In this document: piece by piece, positions 1 to 9,477 of the stretch | How positions within the stretch are numbered: the first letter of the stretch is position 1 | How the letters are laid out: each line of letters begins with the position of its first letter | From: an uncultured Flavobacteriales bacterium | Lineage (GTDB): Bacteria; Bacteroidota; Bacteroidia; Flavobacteriales_D; Crocinitomicaceae | DNA length: 64,000 nucleotides | Direction: 5' to 3' | Assembly: GCA_943789205.1 (NCBI GenBank) | Contig: CALSTG010000001.1 | Coordinates: forward strand, 248,001-312,000 | Translations under genes and position numbers: made by a program | Notes under the pieces: generated by a model | Database searches by the model: none | What the model was told of the DNA's origin: nothing | What the model saw: the letters and a program-made list of their open reading frames with translations, nothing else

Positions 1-1
1 C

Positions 2-709
2 ACGAACTATGTATTTTCAAATGGTGATGTTTACACTACAAATGGAACCGAAACATTGTCATGTTCGTTCGAAACACCAGGTGTTTATGATTGTTTCGTG
101 ACCATTACCTCAAATTATGGATGTACGTATGTACAAGAATTTCAAAATCTCATTGAGGTTACAGCTCCACCTGAAGCCAATTTTGCAATTTCAAAAAATC
201 CTGCTACGTGGTTTGAAACGGAAATCCAAACAACAGAATCGTGTACTGGAGATGTTGTTGACTACGATTGGTTTAGCTTAGGTGCAGATAACGTCATAAA
301 CAACGGTGGTTCTGCGTTTTTCACGTATCCTGAAGGTGTTGCAGGAACTTACCCAATCACCTTAATTGCAACAACCAACGAAGGCTGTTCGGATACCATT
401 ACGCTAGAAATTGAAGTCATACCGGATGTCATATTTTATGCGCCCAATGCGTTCACGCCAGACAATGACGAACACAATCAAACTTGGTCAATCGTAGTTG
501 AGGGTATTGATTATCAAAATTTCAGCCTAGAAATATTTAATAAGTGGGGTGAAACTATATGGGAGACAAAAGATATTAAAGCAGAATGGGACGGTACCTA
601 CAATAACCAAAAGGTAACTGAAGGAACCTACATTTGGAGAGCTATATACAAAGACCGTGAAAATGATGGTAGAAAAATCCACACCGGATACATCAATTTA
701 ATTCGATAA
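2..709 (+). CDS. T9SS type B (gliding-motility C-terminal domain) surface protein, 5' truncated
   Basis: The reading frame is open to the left window edge, so only the C-terminal ~236 residues are here. It begins in PKD-like beta-sandwich sequence (Gly, Thr, Asn and Tyr rich, with 'GVYDCFVTITSNYGC'). It ends in a type B T9SS sorting domain of about 90 residues that starts at 'APNAFTPDNDEHN', passes 'FNKWGETIWE' and 'WDGTYNNQKVTEGTYIW', and closes with 'HTGYINLIR'. This domain family directs export across the outer membrane by the type IX secretion system and cell-surface attachment. The true start and any enzymatic domain lie outside the window. The lipoprotein gene follows 3 bases downstream on the same strand. 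Confidence 0.9.
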   Translation, partial: TNYVFSNGDVYTTNGTETLSCSFETPGVYDCFVTITSNYGCTYVQEFQNLIEVTAPPEANFAISKNPATWFETEIQTTESCTGDVVDYDWFSLGADNVINNGGSAFFTYPEGVAGTYPITLIATTNEGCSDTITLEIEVIPDVIFYAPNAFTPDNDEHNQTWSIVVEGIDYQNFSLEIFNKWGETIWETKDIKAEWDGTYNNQKVTEGTYIWRAIYKDRENDGRKIHTGYINLIR

Positions 710-712
710 CTT

Positions 713-1465
713 ATGAAAAGAAATCTGAAACTGTTTATTTGTTTAACTCTTGTATTTTCAACCTCTTGTGATGTACTTGATAGTGCAGCAAGACAAGCGG
801 GAAACTACATCAATGACGGTTCGTCGACTCCTGAGGTACCTGCTCTAACAAACGATGAGGTTATTGCAGGGTTGAAAGAAGCTTTAACGGTTGGGATCAG
901 TAATTCCGTGGATGTAACCTCCGTTACAGATGGTTTTTTGGGAAACGCGCAAATTAAACTTCCTTTTCCACCTGATGCATTAAAAGTTAGACAGAAGGCC
1001 CTTGACCTAGGATTAAATGGTCAAGTAGAACGATTTGAAACTACATTAAATAGAGCAGCTGAAGAAGCATGTAAGGAAGCACTTCCTATTTTCAAAAATG
1101 CGATAACAGGGATGTCGGTTCAAGATGGTTTTGCAATTCTCAATGGCGGTAATGGAGCTGCAACTAAATTTTTAAAAGACCAAACAACTCAAAGCCTTAA
1201 ACAAGCATTTGCTCCAAAAGTAGAGGCGGCAATTTCAAAAGTGAAATTAACCGAATATTGGAGTCCTCTAATTAACAAGTATAATACAGCAATGACCCTT
1301 ACTGGTGGGGATAAAATCAATCCTGACTTGGAATTATTTGTTACAGAGCGTGCTATTGACGGACTTTTTTTAATGGTCGAAAAGGAAGAAAATAAAATAC
1401 GATTAGATCCTATCGCTCGAGTATCGGAGCTTCTAAATAAAGTTTTTGGCAGCTTAACAAATTAA
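713..1465 (+). CDS. DUF4197 family lipoprotein
   Basis: Protein of 250 residues with a lipoprotein signal: basic start 'MKRNLK', hydrophobic stretch, and lipobox 'FSTSC' with the lipidated Cys near residue 19. The mature part matches the DUF4197 pattern: 'GLKEALTVGI' early, 'IKLPFPPDALKV' around residue 80, a long helical Ala-rich core, and 'DGLFLMVEKEE.KIR.DP..R.S.LL..VF' at the end. The function of DUF4197 is unknown. The protein should be anchored in a periplasmic or outer-membrane leaflet. It starts 3 bases after the surface protein, so co-transcription is likely, and the phosphorylase gene follows within 10 bases. Confidence 0.85.
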   Translation: MKRNLKLFICLTLVFSTSCDVLDSAARQAGNYINDGSSTPEVPALTNDEVIAGLKEALTVGISNSVDVTSVTDGFLGNAQIKLPFPPDALKVRQKALDLGLNGQVERFETTLNRAAEEACKEALPIFKNAITGMSVQDGFAILNGGNGAATKFLKDQTTQSLKQAFAPKVEAAISKVKLTEYWSPLINKYNTAMTLTGGDKINPDLELFVTERAIDGLFLMVEKEENKIRLDPIARVSELLNKVFGSLTN

Positions 1466-1471
1466 TTCTAT

Positions 1472-2338
1472 TTGAAAACCTTTGCGTCAACTGAGCTCGT
1501 TTTAAATGCTAAAAACCAGGTTTATCACCTTGGAATTTCAGCAGAAAACCTATCCCATAAGATAATACTTGTAGGCGACCAGGAAAGAGTGCCCCTTGTT
1601 GCAGCATTTTTTGATGAAATTGAATTCTCTTCGAATCACAGAGAGTTTTTCTGTCAGACAGGCACTTATAAAAATAAACGAATTTCAGTTATTTCAACAG
1701 GAATAGGCACAGACAATATAGATATTGTTATAAACGAAATCGACGCTGCTTTTAATATCGATACAGAGACTCGAACTGAAAAAGCGCAAACAACAAAACT
1801 TGAAATATTACGAATAGGAACTTGTGGTTTACTTCAAAGGAATATTCCTATCCATTCTTATATTCTAAGTGAATATGCGATGGGACTTGATAATATTGGG
1901 CATTTCTACAATATCAATTACGATAATGACGAGCAAGATTTACTGTCGTCAATTGTAGATGAAAACATGTTTCCGGCTCATGTTCATCCTTACATCAAAA
2001 AATCTACACCCTCTTTTTTAGCTAAATTTGAAACAGCACAGTCTTATAAAGGCATTACGATTACAAGTTCTGGCTTCTACGCCCCTCAAGGCAGAGAATT
2101 AAGAATTCCTACGCATACTCAAAATTTACATGAAAAACTTGAGGGTTTTAATAATGGTGCACATCGATTTGTGAATTTTGAAATGGAAAGTTCGGCCTTA
2201 TTTGCGCTCGGTACGTCTCTCGGACATTCCTGTGGAACCATTTGTTTAGGGATTGCTAACAGACCAGCAAAGACATTTTCTAGCAACTACATAGAACACA
2301 TGTCAGGTCTTATTGAACATGCCTTAGAAAACATATAA
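1472..2338 (+). CDS. Nucleoside phosphorylase (PNP/UDP family)
   Basis: Cytoplasmic nucleoside phosphorylase-like protein (288 residues). Proteins of this family split a nucleoside with phosphate into base and (deoxy)ribose-1-phosphate. Family features are 'LVGDQERVPLVAAFFDE' near residue 35 (phosphate-site loop), 'VISTGIGTDNIDIVINEIDAA' near 75, the 'RIGTCGLLQ' strand near 115, and 'NFEMESSALFALGTSLGHSCGTICL' near 235, whose Glu-Met-Glu binds the ribose. The start is TTG at 1472. The preceding stop lies in the same frame three codons upstream and there is no ATG between, so TTG is the only sensible start. Whether the substrate is uridine or a purine nucleoside cannot be told from the sequence alone. 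Confidence 0.85.
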   Translation: MKTFASTELVLNAKNQVYHLGISAENLSHKIILVGDQERVPLVAAFFDEIEFSSNHREFFCQTGTYKNKRISVISTGIGTDNIDIVINEIDAAFNIDTETRTEKAQTTKLEILRIGTCGLLQRNIPIHSYILSEYAMGLDNIGHFYNINYDNDEQDLLSSIVDENMFPAHVHPYIKKSTPSFLAKFETAQSYKGITITSSGFYAPQGRELRIPTHTQNLHEKLEGFNNGAHRFVNFEMESSALFALGTSLGHSCGTICLGIANRPAKTFSSNYIEHMSGLIEHALENI

Positions 2339-2348
2339 CTATAGAGAA

Positions 2349-3656
2349 TTAGCCAATTCTTCGAATATCAGCACCTATATTATTTAAACGAATATCAATA
2401 TCTTGGTAACCTCTATCAATTTGTTCAATATTATGAATGGTACTCTTCCCTTTGGATGAAAGTGCAGCAATTAATAACGATACCCCTGCCCTAATGTCAG
2501 GAGATGTCATTTGAATTCCTCTTAAATCATTTTTACGATCCAGTCCAATAACTGTAGCTCTATGCGGATCACATAAAATAATTTGAGCACCCATATCAAT
2601 CAGTTTATCCACAAAGAATAAACGTGACTCAAACATTTTTTGATGAATTAACACTGAACCCTTCGCTTGGGTTGCAATTACTAATATGATTGAGAGTAAG
2701 TCAGGTGTAAAACCTGGCCATGGTGCATCCGAAATAGTCATGATTGATCCATCAATAAAAGTCTCAATCTCATAGCTCTCCTGAATAGGAACATAAATAT
2801 CATCTCCTTTGCGCTCAAGTTTAATCCCCAGTCTCCCAAAAATTGTAGGAATAATACCTAAGTTATCCCAACTGACATCCTTTATGGTTATTTCAGATTG
2901 GGTCATAGCTGCCAAGCCAATAAAAGAACCTATTTCAATCATATCTGGCAGAATTCTATGATAGCAACCTGTAAGATTTTTGACCCCGTTAATTTTGAGC
3001 ATGTTTGAACCAATGCCTTTTATATTTGCACCCATTGCATTGAGCATCTTACAAAGCTGTTGTAAATATGGTTCACATGCTGCATTATAAATGGTAGTCT
3101 CCCCTTTTGCCATAACAGCGGCCATAACAATGTTGGCCGTACCTGTTACAGATGCTTCATCCATGTGAATATATGCACCTTTGAGGTTCTTTCCTTCGAC
3201 TGCATAAAAGTGCTCCCCAGCATCATAATTAAACTTTGCACCTAACTTCATCATTCCGGCAAAGTGGGTATCTAGTCTTCGACGACCTATCTTATCACCA
3301 CCAGGTTTGGGTAAATAACCTACGCCAAAACGCGCAAGAAGTGGTCCCACAATCATTACAGAACCGCGAAGAGAGCCTGCTCTAATTTTGAAATCTTCCG
3401 ATTGCAAATATTCTATATTGATTTCTTTTGCTTGAAAAATATAGGTCCCTTTCTCTACTTTTTCGACCTTCACACCCATAGCCTGCATGAGCGCAATGAG
3501 TTTATTAACATCAATGATGTCAGGGATATTTGAAATGGTAACTTTTTCAGCTGTTAGTAGCGGTGCGCATAAAACTTGTAGCGCCTCGTTTTTTGCTCCT
3601 TGAGGTGTGAGCTCACCTTTCAGAGGTTTTCCTCCATGTATTTCAAACGAAGCCAT
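2349..3656 (-). CDS. murA: UDP-N-acetylglucosamine 1-carboxyvinyltransferase MurA
   Basis: First committed step of peptidoglycan synthesis: enolpyruvyl transfer from PEP to UDP-GlcNAc in the cytoplasm. Length (435 residues) and the EPSP-synthase-like fold are typical: 'GGKPLKGELTPQGAKNEAL' at the N-terminus holds the conserved Lys-Asn pair, 'RAGSLRGSVMIVGPLLARFG' lies near 92-111, and 'TPDLLSIILVIATQAKGS' occurs in the second half. The active-site loop reads PKPGGDKIGRRRL, so the residue equivalent to E. coli Cys115 is Asp121. In other bacteria this substitution keeps activity but prevents covalent inhibition by fosfomycin. It is the last gene of a purL-DUF4290-murA minus-strand run, 3 bases after the DUF4290 gene. 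Confidence 0.97.
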   Translation of the reverse strand: MASFEIHGGKPLKGELTPQGAKNEALQVLCAPLLTAEKVTISNIPDIIDVNKLIALMQAMGVKVEKVEKGTYIFQAKEINIEYLQSEDFKIRAGSLRGSVMIVGPLLARFGVGYLPKPGGDKIGRRRLDTHFAGMMKLGAKFNYDAGEHFYAVEGKNLKGAYIHMDEASVTGTANIVMAAVMAKGETTIYNAACEPYLQQLCKMLNAMGANIKGIGSNMLKINGVKNLTGCYHRILPDMIEIGSFIGLAAMTQSEITIKDVSWDNLGIIPTIFGRLGIKLERKGDDIYVPIQESYEIETFIDGSIMTISDAPWPGFTPDLLSIILVIATQAKGSVLIHQKMFESRLFFVDKLIDMGAQIILCDPHRATVIGLDRKNDLRGIQMTSPDIRAGVSLLIAALSSKGKSTIHNIEQIDRGYQDIDIRLNNIGADIRRIG

Positions 3657-3659
3657 ATG

Positions 3660-4289
3660 CTATCTTTTATACCTCTTCTTTTTGGACTTATAATTGTTAT
3701 TATTAGTCCTTGTATTCTTTCTATTTTGACCGATTGTTCTCAAAATAACATTCGTATTTGTCAACTCATCAGGATTTTCCAGAACGAGCTCATTATTTGA
3801 TAATTCTTTAATATTTTCTGCAATTACATTATTCTCAACGGCATTATTGTTGTGTGTCAAATATTGCATTTTCATAAAGTTTGACATGGACTTCTTTAGG
3901 GCCTCTTTAGCTTCTGGATCATCAACATCCTTTGCATCACCAAGAATTTTCTCGGTATACTTTCCGTAATGACCGTATTTTATACGTCCCTTTGGATAAA
4001 TCATGAGGTCTGGCTTCTCACTGAGCACCTCTTTATTCGGGATTTCATAAGGGGAATCCACATCCAACTGAAAATCCGACATAACAAACAAATGCGTCCA
4101 GAGCTTTGGGCGATAATCATCAACATCTCTTAGGTGTGGGTTTAATTGTCCCATAACCTCTATAATTGCTTGAGCTGCATCATTTCTCTCTTTACGATCT
4201 TTAATTTCCATAGCGTGAGAAATCATATTCTGCACATTACGTCCATATTCAGGGAGTATTAATTTTTCTCTTGTAGTATTGTATTCCAT
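3660..4289 (-). CDS. DUF4290 domain protein
   Basis: Protein of 209 residues with the Bacteroidota DUF4290 signature: 'EYNTTREKLILPEYGRNVQ' at the start, 'AAQAIIEVMGQLNPHLRD' near 40-60, then 'DYRPKLWTHLFVMSDFQL' and 'PKGRIKYGHYGKYTEKI'. No signal peptide or membrane segment is seen. The last ~50 residues are rich in Asn, Arg and Lys and look disordered and basic, which might suit nucleic-acid binding (inference). Function is unknown. It lies between purL (3 bases upstream) and murA (3 bases downstream), so it is almost certainly co-transcribed with them. Confidence 0.9.
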   Translation of the reverse strand: MEYNTTREKLILPEYGRNVQNMISHAMEIKDRKERNDAAQAIIEVMGQLNPHLRDVDDYRPKLWTHLFVMSDFQLDVDSPYEIPNKEVLSEKPDLMIYPKGRIKYGHYGKYTEKILGDAKDVDDPEAKEALKKSMSNFMKMQYLTHNNNAVENNVIAENIKELSNNELVLENPDELTNTNVILRTIGQNRKNTRTNNNNYKSKKKRYKR

Positions 4290-4291
4290 AA

Positions 4292-6529
4292 TTAGTTATC
4301 TAACATGTTACCTAAAGCATTGTCATAAATTTCTTTAGCTTCATTAACAAATCCGAAGTGCTCATCATCCACAACAAGCTTTCCTTTAGTCACATGACCT
4401 AACAAGGTAAAATTAACTTTTGAATTAACCATATGTTCAAGGAATAAATCTTCTTGATCTTCCGAAACTGTTACCACAATTCGTCCTTGACCTTCTCCAA
4501 ATAAGAATGCATCTTCTCTGATTTCAGAATCCGTGACAATATCAAATCCAAGTGAACGAGGAAATGACATTTCAACAAGGGAAACATACAAACCGCCGTC
4601 AGCAACGTCATGGGCCGCATTAATACGATCCGCTTGAATAAGCTCCTTTACCACATTGTGTGTTTTATATTCCTCATCGAGGTCAAAATATGGTGCAGGT
4701 GATGCCTTAACATTGTGATAATTGGCTAGATATTCGGAGGATGAGATATCTTCCTCATAACTTCCAATTAAAAAGATTAGGTCACCTTTGTCTTTAAAAT
4801 CTAAGGACATTAATTTGTTCTTGTCTTCTAAAATTCCAATCATTCCAATTGTAGGAGTAGGAAATACTGGTACTTCAACTCCATTTATCACGGATTGATT
4901 GTAAAACGAAACGTTACCTCCCGTAACAGGTGTATTAAATTTCAGACAAGCCGCAGACATTCCCTTAATGGCACCTACAAATTGCCAATATGACTCTGGA
5001 TTATAGGGGTTTCCAAAATTCAAACAATTGGTAATTGCACTAGGTTCCGCTCCTGAACAAGCTATATTACGTGCAGCCTCAGAAACTGCAATCATTGTAC
5101 CGACCTCGGGATCAGCATTCACATAACGTGAATTACAATCCACTGTCATTGCCAAAGCTTTATTGGTTCCTTTAATATTCACAACACCAGCATCTGAAGG
5201 AACATTTGTTGTCATTGTTCTAGTGCCAACCATTGAGTCATATTGTTCGTAAACCCATCGTTTAGAAGATATATTAGGCATAGAAAGTAGTGCATCTGCA
5301 ACAACTTTTAGCTGCTCAGGCTGCTCAACAGAATTGATATCAAACTTTTTAAATTCCTTATAATAAGCCGGCTCTGTATATTCTCTTTCGTATTGAGGAG
5401 CTCCACCACCTAGAACTAAAGATTCAGCAGGAACGTCACCAACCTGTGCTCCATTCATATAATATCGAATTCTTTTAGTATCGGTAACAACACCTATTTC
5501 CTCTGCATGAAGATCCCACTTATCAAAAATATCTTTTACAACCTGCTCCTTCCCTTTTTGCACCACAACAAGCATGCGCTCTTGAGATTCGGAGAGTAAT
5601 ATTTCGTATGGCAGCATATTCAGTTGTCTGGTTGGAACTTTATCTAAATCTATTTCCATTCCAACATCTCCCGCAGCACTCATTTCACATGTCGAACATG
5701 TAATACCTGCAGCTCCCATGTCTTGCATTCCAACAATAGCATCTGTTTCTGATAATTCCATAGTGGCTTCAAGCAACAGTTTCTCCATAAAAGGATCACC
5801 TACTTGAACAGAAGGTAAATCTGAAGCCGAATCTTCAGTAATGTCCTTAGAGGCAAATGCTGCACCAGCGATACCATCTTTACCAGTTGAGGAACCGACA
5901 ATAAAAACTGGATTACCGGGTCCTTTTGCTGTTGCTGAAATCATCTTGGTGGTATCTATCGTTCCTGCAGAGAATGCGTTAACCAATGGATTGGTATTGT
6001 ATGAATCATCAAAAGCGACCTCACCTCCAACAATTGGAATCCCGAAAGCGTTCCCATAATCGCCAATACCTTTAACAACGCCTTTAACAAGCCATTTTGT
6101 ACGGTCTTTATCTATATTTCCAAAACGTAAGGAATTCAATTGGGCTATGGGCCTTGCACCCATTGTAAAAATATCCCTATTTATTCCTCCCACTCCTGTT
6201 GCAGCTCCTTGATAAGGCTCCAATGCACTAGGATGATTATGTGATTCTATTTTAAACACACAACCCATGCCATCACCTATATCAACCAAACCAGCATTTT
6301 CTTCACCTGCCTTAACAAGCATGTGAGGACCGTCTTTTGGTAAAGTTTTAAGCCAAAGTATTGAATTCTTGTACGAACAATGCTCAGACCACATCACAGA
6401 ATAAATTGCAGTTTCTGTGAAATTTGGGGTCCGACCAAGAATATCTTTAATCATTTCAAATTCATCAGCTCTTAGGCCTAAATCAACTGCTTGTTCTAAG
6501 GTAGCAGGTTTTTGGAGTGTTTCGCTCAT
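4292..6529 (-). CDS. purL: Phosphoribosylformylglycinamidine synthase subunit PurL
   Basis: Fourth step of purine synthesis: ATP-dependent conversion of FGAR to FGAM. At 745 residues it is the small-type PurL, which needs separate PurS and PurQ subunits; neither is in the window. Diagnostic stretches are '[10 protein letters not shown]' near residue 50, '[19 protein letters not shown]' near 90-110 with the His-Asn-His site, '[17 protein letters not shown]', '[13 protein letters not shown]' near 270, and 'NCLNFGNP' in the second AIRS-like half. It opens a purL-DUF4290-murA transcription unit. A TATTTTTG -7 box lies 19 bases upstream of the ATG. Two other purine genes, purE and purB, sit elsewhere in the window and are not linked to it. 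Confidence 0.97.
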   Translation of the reverse strand: MSETLQKPATLEQAVDLGLRADEFEMIKDILGRTPNFTETAIYSVMWSEHCSYKNSILWLKTLPKDGPHMLVKAGEENAGLVDIGDGMGCVFKIESHNHPSALEPYQGAATGVGGINRDIFTMGARPIAQLNSLRFGNIDKDRTKWLVKGVVKGIGDYGNAFGIPIVGGEVAFDDSYNTNPLVNAFSAGTIDTTKMISATAKGPGNPVFIVGSSTGKDGIAGAAFASKDITEDSASDLPSVQVGDPFMEKLLLEATMELSETDAIVGMQDMGAAGITCSTCEMSAAGDVGMEIDLDKVPTRQLNMLPYEILLSESQERMLVVVQKGKEQVVKDIFDKWDLHAEEIGVVTDTKRIRYYMNGAQVGDVPAESLVLGGGAPQYEREYTEPAYYKEFKKFDINSVEQPEQLKVVADALLSMPNISSKRWVYEQYDSMVGTRTMTTNVPSDAGVVNIKGTNKALAMTVDCNSRYVNADPEVGTMIAVSEAARNIACSGAEPSAITNCLNFGNPYNPESYWQFVGAIKGMSAACLKFNTPVTGGNVSFYNQSVINGVEVPVFPTPTIGMIGILEDKNKLMSLDFKDKGDLIFLIGSYEEDISSSEYLANYHNVKASPAPYFDLDEEYKTHNVVKELIQADRINAAHDVADGGLYVSLVEMSFPRSLGFDIVTDSEIREDAFLFGEGQGRIVVTVSEDQEDLFLEHMVNSKVNFTLLGHVTKGKLVVDDEHFGFVNEAKEIYDNALGNMLDN

Positions 6530-6547
6530 TACTTCTTAATTATCAGA

Positions 6548-6555
6548 CAAAAATA
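6548..6555 (-). promoter_or_regulatory. Predicted -7 promoter box of purL
   Basis: Reads TATTTTTG on the minus strand, an exact match to the Bacteroidota TAnnTTTG box, 19 bases before the purL ATG. No clear -33 TTG is seen at the usual distance. Confidence 0.55.
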
Positions 6556-6659
6556 ATCATAAATTAGGTATCTAATTCGATATTAAAAAGAATTAAATCA
6601 TCCATCTTAGAGAGTTTCGAATAAGAATATAAAACCCTACTAAATTTCATTATTTTCAG

Positions 6660-6667
6660 TATTTTTG
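6660..6667 (+). promoter_or_regulatory. Predicted -7 promoter box of lpdA
   Basis: Reads TATTTTTG, matching TAnnTTTG, and ends 21 bases before the lpdA ATG. It shares the 158-base divergent region with the purL box. No clear -33 TTG was seen. Confidence 0.6.
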
Positions 6668-6687
6668 TTCCCTAAAATAAGTGTACT

Positions 6688-8079
6688 ATGAGTTATGACA
6701 TTATTGTAGTAGGAAGTGGTCCTGGTGGATACGTTACTGCTATTCGAGCATCACAGCTAGGTTTAAAAACAGCAATTGTAGAGAGAGAAGCGCTAGGTGG
6801 CATTTGTCTAAATTGGGGGTGCATCCCGACAAAAGCGCTATTAAAATCAGCTAATGTATTTGAATACCTTAGTCATGCAGCTGATTATGGCATTACTGTC
6901 AAGGATGCAAAAGCAGACTTTAATAGTATGGTAAAAAGAAGCCGAGATGTAGCCGATGGAATGAGTAACGGTATCAAATTCTTAATGAAGAAAAATAAAA
7001 TTGATGTCCTATCCGGGAATGGTATCTTAAAGTCAAACAAGACTGTAACTGTGACGGATGAAGCTGGAAAAAGCACGGACTATACTGCTAATAAGGCTGT
7101 AATTATTGCAACAGGAGCACGTTCAAGAGCACTGCCAAACCTACCCCAAGATGGAGAGAAAATCATAGGTTATAGACAAGCAATGACCCTAAAAAAACAA
7201 CCTAAAAAAATGGTTGTTGTCGGATCAGGCGCAATCGGTGTTGAGTTTGCATACTTTTATAATGCAATTGGCACAGAAGTAACTATCGTTGAATACCTAC
7301 CAAACATCGTTCCGGTTGAAGACAACGATGTTTCAAAACAACTTGAAAAAACATTCAAGAAATCTGGTATAAAAGTCATGACCGGATCTTCGGTTGAAAG
7401 TGTAGATACTAGTGGGAAACATTGTGTTGTATCCGTTAAAACAGCCAAAGGAGATGAGAAAATCGAGTGTGATGTTGTCTTATCTGCTGTTGGAATACAA
7501 GCAAATATTGAAAATATTGGTTTAGAAGAGGTAGGAATTGTGGTTGATAAGGGCAGAATCCTTGTCAATGATTTTTATGAAACGAATATGCCTGGTTACT
7601 ATGCTATAGGAGATGTTGTTCCTGGACCAGCATTAGCTCACGTTGCTTCAGCCGAGGGCATCGTATGTGTTGAGAAAATTGCAGGGCATCATCCTGAGCC
7701 TATTGACTATGGAAATATTCCAGGATGTACCTATTGCTCGCCAGAAATAGCTTCAGTAGGAATGACTGAAAAAGCAGCAAAAGAGGCTGGAATTGAACTA
7801 AAAATCGGAAAATTCCCGTTCTCCGCCTCTGGTAAAGCGAGTGCTGCAGGTGCTAAGGATGGCTTTGTAAAGCTATTGTTCGATGCTAAATATGGAGAAC
7901 TGCTCGGAGCTCATATGATTGGGGCAAATGTTACAGAAATGATTGCGGAAATCGTAGCAATAAGAAAATTAGAAACGACTGGTGAAGAATTGATCAAAAC
8001 AATTCACCCACACCCTACGATGTCAGAAGCAGTTATGGAGGCAGCAGCAGCAGCATACGGCGAAGTGATTCACCTTTGA
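6688..8079 (+). CDS. lpdA: Dihydrolipoyl dehydrogenase (E3)
   Basis: FAD-dependent reoxidation of dihydrolipoamide for the pyruvate and 2-oxoglutarate dehydrogenase or glycine cleavage complexes. The 463 residues have the standard order: FAD-binding 'VVGSGPGGYVTAIRA' at 7-21, redox disulfide Cys40/Cys45 in 'GGICLNWGCIPTKALLK', NAD-binding 'VVVGSGAIGVEFA' near 175, 'YAIGDVVPGPALAHVAS' near 310, and the C-terminal His442/Glu447 pair in HPHPTMSE. No E1 or E2 gene is adjacent, so which complex it serves is not shown. The start is ATG just after a TATTTTTG promoter box. The next gene converges on it with a 2-base gap. Confidence 0.97.
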   Translation: MSYDIIVVGSGPGGYVTAIRASQLGLKTAIVEREALGGICLNWGCIPTKALLKSANVFEYLSHAADYGITVKDAKADFNSMVKRSRDVADGMSNGIKFLMKKNKIDVLSGNGILKSNKTVTVTDEAGKSTDYTANKAVIIATGARSRALPNLPQDGEKIIGYRQAMTLKKQPKKMVVVGSGAIGVEFAYFYNAIGTEVTIVEYLPNIVPVEDNDVSKQLEKTFKKSGIKVMTGSSVESVDTSGKHCVVSVKTAKGDEKIECDVVLSAVGIQANIENIGLEEVGIVVDKGRILVNDFYETNMPGYYAIGDVVPGPALAHVASAEGIVCVEKIAGHHPEPIDYGNIPGCTYCSPEIASVGMTEKAAKEAGIELKIGKFPFSASGKASAAGAKDGFVKLLFDAKYGELLGAHMIGANVTEMIAEIVAIRKLETTGEELIKTIHPHPTMSEAVMEAAAAAYGEVIHL

Positions 8080-8081
8080 TG

Positions 8082-8645
8082 CTAATGCATTAAATGCAGC
8101 ATTGCAAGGGTCATTAAATCTAACGCAAACTTTAAGTACCATAGCCACTTGAAGCTAATTTTGGGATTATTGATCTCAATTGCTAAGGCTGGGAGCAAAC
8201 TGAATAAAGGCATTAACCAAAAAGGAACTGTAGACAATACCCCGAAACCTATTGCAATATGCATCAAAGACCAGTAAATAGATATTGTGCTTTGCTTGTT
8301 GTGAACAAACGCTATAAAGCTTGCAGACCACAACACAACAGCGAACAAGAAAAAAGCATCAAAAACACCAGCTTTAGCATACAATAATGCTTGCTCTTTA
8401 GATAAAATGAATGAAATTAAAAGTTCATTCGTGCACAATTTGAACAATACACCTAAAGCAAAAAGAATTTGATATGGTTTTATTTCTTTGAAGTGAGAAA
8501 TACAGAACCTGCCTATTGCCCAAAACAATACAAAATCAAAAAGTGGGAAAGGCAGTACAAAAAAATTAGCATCAAGAAAAAGACTGAAACCGTACATTAC
8601 AAATGTCAATACAGTTAGAAATAAGAATCTTTTTTCTCTAGTCAT
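8082..8645 (-). CDS. Predicted multi-pass membrane protein, unknown function
   Basis: I do not recognise a family. The 187 residues contain about five or six hydrophobic segments (residues roughly 8-28, 30-48, 60-78, 92-112, 125-150 and 165-185), separated by short charged loops such as 'HFKEIKPYQ' and 'HNKQSTIS', so it should be an inner-membrane protein. It begins 8 bases inside the 3' end of map on the same strand, which suggests translational coupling, and it ends against lpdA. No catalytic motif is visible. Confidence 0.7.
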   Translation of the reverse strand: MTREKRFLFLTVLTFVMYGFSLFLDANFFVLPFPLFDFVLFWAIGRFCISHFKEIKPYQILFALGVLFKLCTNELLISFILSKEQALLYAKAGVFDAFFLFAVVLWSASFIAFVHNKQSTISIYWSLMHIAIGFGVLSTVPFWLMPLFSLLPALAIEINNPKISFKWLWYLKFALDLMTLAMLHLMH

Positions 8646-9417
8646 CCGAGCCGATTACATCATAAATGTAATCAAATGTAGATAGTATTTCAGGCTTGCC
8701 ATCAACTACAGCAATATCGTGTTCGAAATGTGCACTAGGCATACCGTCTTCAGTCACAATAGTCCATTCATCTTCGAGCGTTCTAACTTTTTCAGTCCCC
8801 ATATTAATCATAGGTTCAATAGCGATGGTCAATCCATCCTGGATCTTCTTTCCTCGGCCTCTCCGTCCAAAATTAGGCACCTGTGGCTCCTCATGAAGTG
8901 TCTTACCCAATCCATGTCCGACAAGATCACGAACAACACCAAACCCATTCTTCTCAGCGTGCTGTTGTATTGCCCAGCCAATGTCCTCCAATCGATTTGC
9001 GGTCGTGCATTGCTCAATACCTAGATAAAGGCATTCTTTTGTTACTTTCAGTAAATGGCTCACCTCCGGAGTAACATTACCCACCTTAAATGTGTAGGCA
9101 TGATCTCCATAATAGCCCTTGTAAATTGCGCCACAATCAACAGACACAACATCACCCTCTTTAAATGCTCTTTCTGTAGGTAATCCATGAACAACCTGTT
9201 CATTTACACTTATTAATAAGGTACTAGGGCATCCATACAAACCTAAAAAACCTGGCTTGGCATCTTGAGAAAGAATATAATCATGCGCCATCTTATCCAA
9301 TGAAAGCGGTGTAACCCCTGGCTTTAAATGTTTCGCAACCATTCCAAGTGTTCTACTTACAACTTGAGCTGCATCTCGCATTATGGCGATTTCTTCTTTT
9401 GATTTATATAATATCAT
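8638..9417 (-). CDS. map: Type I methionine aminopeptidase
   Basis: Removes the N-terminal Met from nascent proteins in the cytoplasm. The metal ligands of the pita-bread fold are visible: Asp in 'VSVDCGAIYKGYYGDHAYTF' (two Asp), His in 'VGHGLGKTLHEEPQVPN', Glu in 'IAIEPMINMG' and Glu in 'FEHDIAVVDG'. The frame stays open upstream to a TTG at 9447 and an ATG at 9438. I choose ATG at 9417 (protein MILYKSKEEIAIMR..., 259 residues) because the TACCTTTG promoter box lies at 9445-9452, which would put the other starts in or before the transcription start, and because family members begin at this point. Its end overlaps the next gene by 8 bases. Confidence 0.95.
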   Translation of the reverse strand: MILYKSKEEIAIMRDAAQVVSRTLGMVAKHLKPGVTPLSLDKMAHDYILSQDAKPGFLGLYGCPSTLLISVNEQVVHGLPTERAFKEGDVVSVDCGAIYKGYYGDHAYTFKVGNVTPEVSHLLKVTKECLYLGIEQCTTANRLEDIGWAIQQHAEKNGFGVVRDLVGHGLGKTLHEEPQVPNFGRRGRGKKIQDGLTIAIEPMINMGTEKVRTLEDEWTIVTEDGMPSAHFEHDIAVVDGKPEILSTFDYIYDVIGSDD

Positions 9418-9444
9418 GTATTTATTAAAAAGCGACATGGGTTG

Positions 9445-9472
9445 CAAAGGTAGATAAATCTTCCTGATACAA
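9445..9472 (-). promoter_or_regulatory. Predicted promoter of map
   Basis: On the minus strand a TTG (9470-9472) is followed after 17 bases by TACCTTTG (9445-9452). This is the closest match in the window to the two-part Bacteroidota promoter (TTG at -33, TAnnTTTG at -7). It fixes the map start at 9417 rather than 9438 or 9447. Confidence 0.7.
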
Positions 9473-9477
9473 CTCCA

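Noticed and set aside
5841..6059. Plus-strand ORF inside purL
   Set aside because: Antisense shadow of conserved purL sequence without a promoter or motif.
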